From Mariprofundaceae bacterium (GTDB lineage Bacteria; Pseudomonadota; Zetaproteobacteria; Mariprofundales; Mariprofundaceae): a stretch of DNA of 64,000 nt. Location of the stretch: positions 62,001 through 126,000 of the forward strand of contig JAJFLC010000005.1 of the NCBI GenBank assembly GCA_021772895.1. The letters are read 5' to 3'. Positions 61,301 through 64,000 of the stretch are shown here, piece by piece; position 1 is the stretch's first letter, and each line of letters starts with the position of its first letter. The notes beneath the pieces were generated by a model that searched no databases, was not told the DNA's origin, and saw only the letters and a list, made by a program, of their open reading frames with translations. The translations under genes were made by a program, and so were the position numbers.

Positions 61301-64000
61301 TATAACTCTCAGCATGGCCCAGTGCGTTGGTGGTGCTGATCGGGAAAAGGCCATTGATATCATAAGTCACTGCGGTCGTGTGCGGGGTAATGCCGCTACC
61401 CGATACCGTGGTGGTCAGACGGTTACCAAACGTATCATAAGTGTAATCTGTATCCAGACGCAGTGCGGCATTATCCGGCTCAATAATCTCTTTGATCATA
61501 TAGCCTGTTGCATCATACTGAAATGCGCTGACACGCGTCACACCGATAGTGTCGGTCGGGCTGGTTGAGATCACCTCGGCACGGACAAGCTTTCCAATCA
61601 TCCAACAATCAGGATCGGGAAAGTTAACAAGTGTGGTTTGTGGCTCCAGCACTGTATAGGTCTCAGCCACTTGATAGGTATAGGTCTCCCAGTACCCACC
61701 CCACATTTGATACGGACCATCGCGACCAATTCGTTTATAATATAATCCTGAGAAATAGGTTGCCGCATTATTGTAAGCATACGGGCCATTGGGCTTGGTT
61801 GGGTGATACCATGCTTTGTACTGAATATAGTTAGCACTGTTATAAACATAAGCAGGAGTATTTGGATATTGAATCCAACGATAACCTGTTTTATTAATAT
61901 ACCGCGTTTTTGTTACGTTGACCATCGTTGTCACAGCTTTCTGAATGGTGCCACATTGGGCATTATTCTCATACGTATTGGTCGTTTGTTTGCCAAAACC
62001 ATCCGATGTGTTTTTGCTGCTGATCAGAATATTTCCATAATCATCGTAGGTCATAGACATATTTGTAACCACAGCCGGTGTGTCTGGTACGGGATCAGGT
62101 ATTGGTGTAGGAGAGATCGGAACATCAGCTGGTGGTGCAGGAGGAACCGCAGCTATTGGATCGATTGGAATGGGGCTTTTAAAGCCTGTATTCAATTCAT
62201 ATTGCTTCACAGTGGATGCAGAAAGATGTGCCCAGGTTCGACCCTGCCCAAGGTTTTTCACAGCAAATGTATTGTCTGTTCGGGAGAGAACCGTACGACT
62301 GGCTGTACGCGATTCGGTATACATAGGCAAACCCATGCGTGCAGCATCCTGATGATAGCCTGTTTCTGTTACGAGACCGCTCTGATCATCGGTTTGCTCC
62401 ACTGTGGCAAAACCACGGAATTCTTTGCTCGGATCATCGAAAAAGCCCTCCTTATAATTATTTGAGGCGGAGCGTGTTTCAACACCCGGGCCGCTGGTTG
62501 AAATGTTTGTTGCCGTCCAGACAGCCATTTCTTTACCATTGCTCATATCAACCACTTGTGACGCATAGGTGATATTCGTTTTCAAGTGGCTTGAAAGATC
62601 TTCAATCGAAGACATTAACGGGCTGTTAGCCCATGCACTGATGGAAATATGACCAGAACTGTCGTTTTGCAAGCCTCCATAACCAATGACAGGCGTGGTA
62701 GTGGCGAAAGAGGTTGTCTCGAATCCACTGCCGGTATTCAGGAAGATACCGCTCACCCCGCCAAGCAGTCCATTTTGATAGGTGAAAAGACTAACCCGGT
62801 CTTTCAGGCCATCACCATTCACATCGGCAAAGCCCCAACCATCAACAATATCTCCGCGACTTCGCTTGGCCCCGGCAAAGGTGAACTTCACAGGGTCATT
62901 CCAGGTTACAGGCGTAGCACTATAACCCGACCCTGTATTGTAATAAACTTTGAATGACCCATCATAAATCACTTTACACGGGACACTTCTATTATCGGTT
63001 TTTGTTACATGCGCATCAATAATGACCTTATCCAACAGACCATCACCATTCAGATCAACCAAACCGTAGGAACCTGCCGGCTTAAACCGTGAGACATGTC
63101 CTCCTTCCGGTACAAGAGCACATGCATTGCCTTTACCCATATCAAAGGAGTACGCTGCAGAATCGGCGTACGAAGGACTTACCTGTGCAAAAATACCATA
63201 ATATGTCCACAATCTGTTATTTGGATCTCCATGAGAGGCGGTAATTCGATCATCATCCATATCACCATTGATATCTGGATATCCATATCCTGCGGCAGAT
63301 GCAAGCCCGATGTGTTTCCCGGCATAGTTAAACTCTGTTGTTTTAGGAGAAAGAACAAGACCAGCACCCGTACTACCAGAGGCTGAGACAGGCCAATTTG
63401 AGACCTTCCAAAGCAGGCTGCGATGATCCTTTGCATCCAGCTGAGTATATTCAAATGAGAGATCATAAGCCAAAACACCATTGGCATAACTTTTTGCCGA
63501 TATCAGACGTGCGCCAAACATTTTTTGATAGCCTGTATTATACCGCCACCGGCGATCCTTGGCGGGACGTGTCTGATAATCCAAAACCAGCGTGTTATTC
63601 GGGGCATAGTTCACTTGGCCCAGACGATGACCATCCGCATCATCCAAATAATAATAACGCATGAAATTACCATGTGTATCCACGACTTTACTCAAATGCC
63701 AACTAAATGACTGGGCCACACCTTGAGGCCAACTTGATTTTTGTGGCGTCACCACATCATCATTCCAGCCAAAATGGTATTTTGTGCCTTCTTTATCCAG
63801 CACTTCCCATCGGTTTCCAATCTTAGTGATATGCAAAAAAGCACCTTCACGCTTGGCTCGGTATTGCCCATCACCAATAGCCACAAGTTCCATTGCGCTG
63901 CCATTCATCCACAAAACAAACACATCGGCATCGGTATAAAGCGGCTTACCCTTTTTCAGACTGCGTTCAATACGGGCCACATTCAGCCCCCAGCCATAGC
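58332..64000 (-). CDS. RHS/YD-repeat polymorphic toxin with SpvB/FG-GAP N-terminal region, 5' end outside window
   Basis: Frame open past 63980 ([20 protein letters not shown]); FG-GAP-like [12 protein letters not shown]; many YD repeats; RHS core terminus [43 protein letters not shown]; Gly/Ala hydrophobic linker; distinct C-terminal domain. Confidence 0.95.
   Translation of the reverse strand, partial: [1888 protein letters not shown]

Noticed and set aside
61803-62465. 220-aa plus-strand ORF
   Set aside because: Antisense to the repetitive RHS gene; Cys/Ile-rich reading typical of reversed YD repeats.
1-64000. CRISPR arrays, tRNA/rRNA genes, intact transposases, restriction systems
   Set aside because: Looked for regularly spaced repeats, tRNA-like cloverleaf/TTCRANNC boxes and transposase or R-M motifs in intergenic gaps and ORFs; none seen by eye.

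Overview
Bacterial chromosomal window, apparently proteobacterial (gene content and order suggest this, but no rRNA or tRNA is present to confirm it). It is mostly core metabolism: xseA, M23 peptidase, SPOR protein, ggt, folK, deoxynucleoside kinase, a sucrose operon (sps-spp-fruK-ams), panBCD, two DNA glycosylases, sixA, htpG, thrB, murA-hisGDCBHAF, DedA, the three-gene AmmeMemoRadiSam locus, fatty-acid degradation genes, a hybrid histidine kinase, an MCP, dapB, dnaJ/dnaK/grpE/hrcA, map, and a large RHS/SpvB-type polymorphic toxin with a DUF6984-like immunity gene that runs off the right edge. The accessory or unexplained items I rate highest are: (1) the RHS toxin/immunity module, with a nearby pair of REP/RAYT-like GAGTCTGACCC motifs; (2) a thrB 3'-end remnant about 1.3 kb from the intact thrB terminus, bracketing an orphan nucleotidyltransferase that has a perfect 11-8-11 palindrome at its promoter; (3) a dense array of perfect hairpins between hrcA and map; (4) a cryptic globin-like protein divergent from an MCP; (5) an orphan membrane-anchored SBP_bac_3-like protein; (6) a 530-aa orphan with a GATase1/ThuA-like N-terminus; (7) a frameshifted hsp20 remnant; and (8) RpoH-like promoters on htpG and dnaK plus a CIRCE element on hrcA. 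All family names come from reading motifs by eye; no database search was run.
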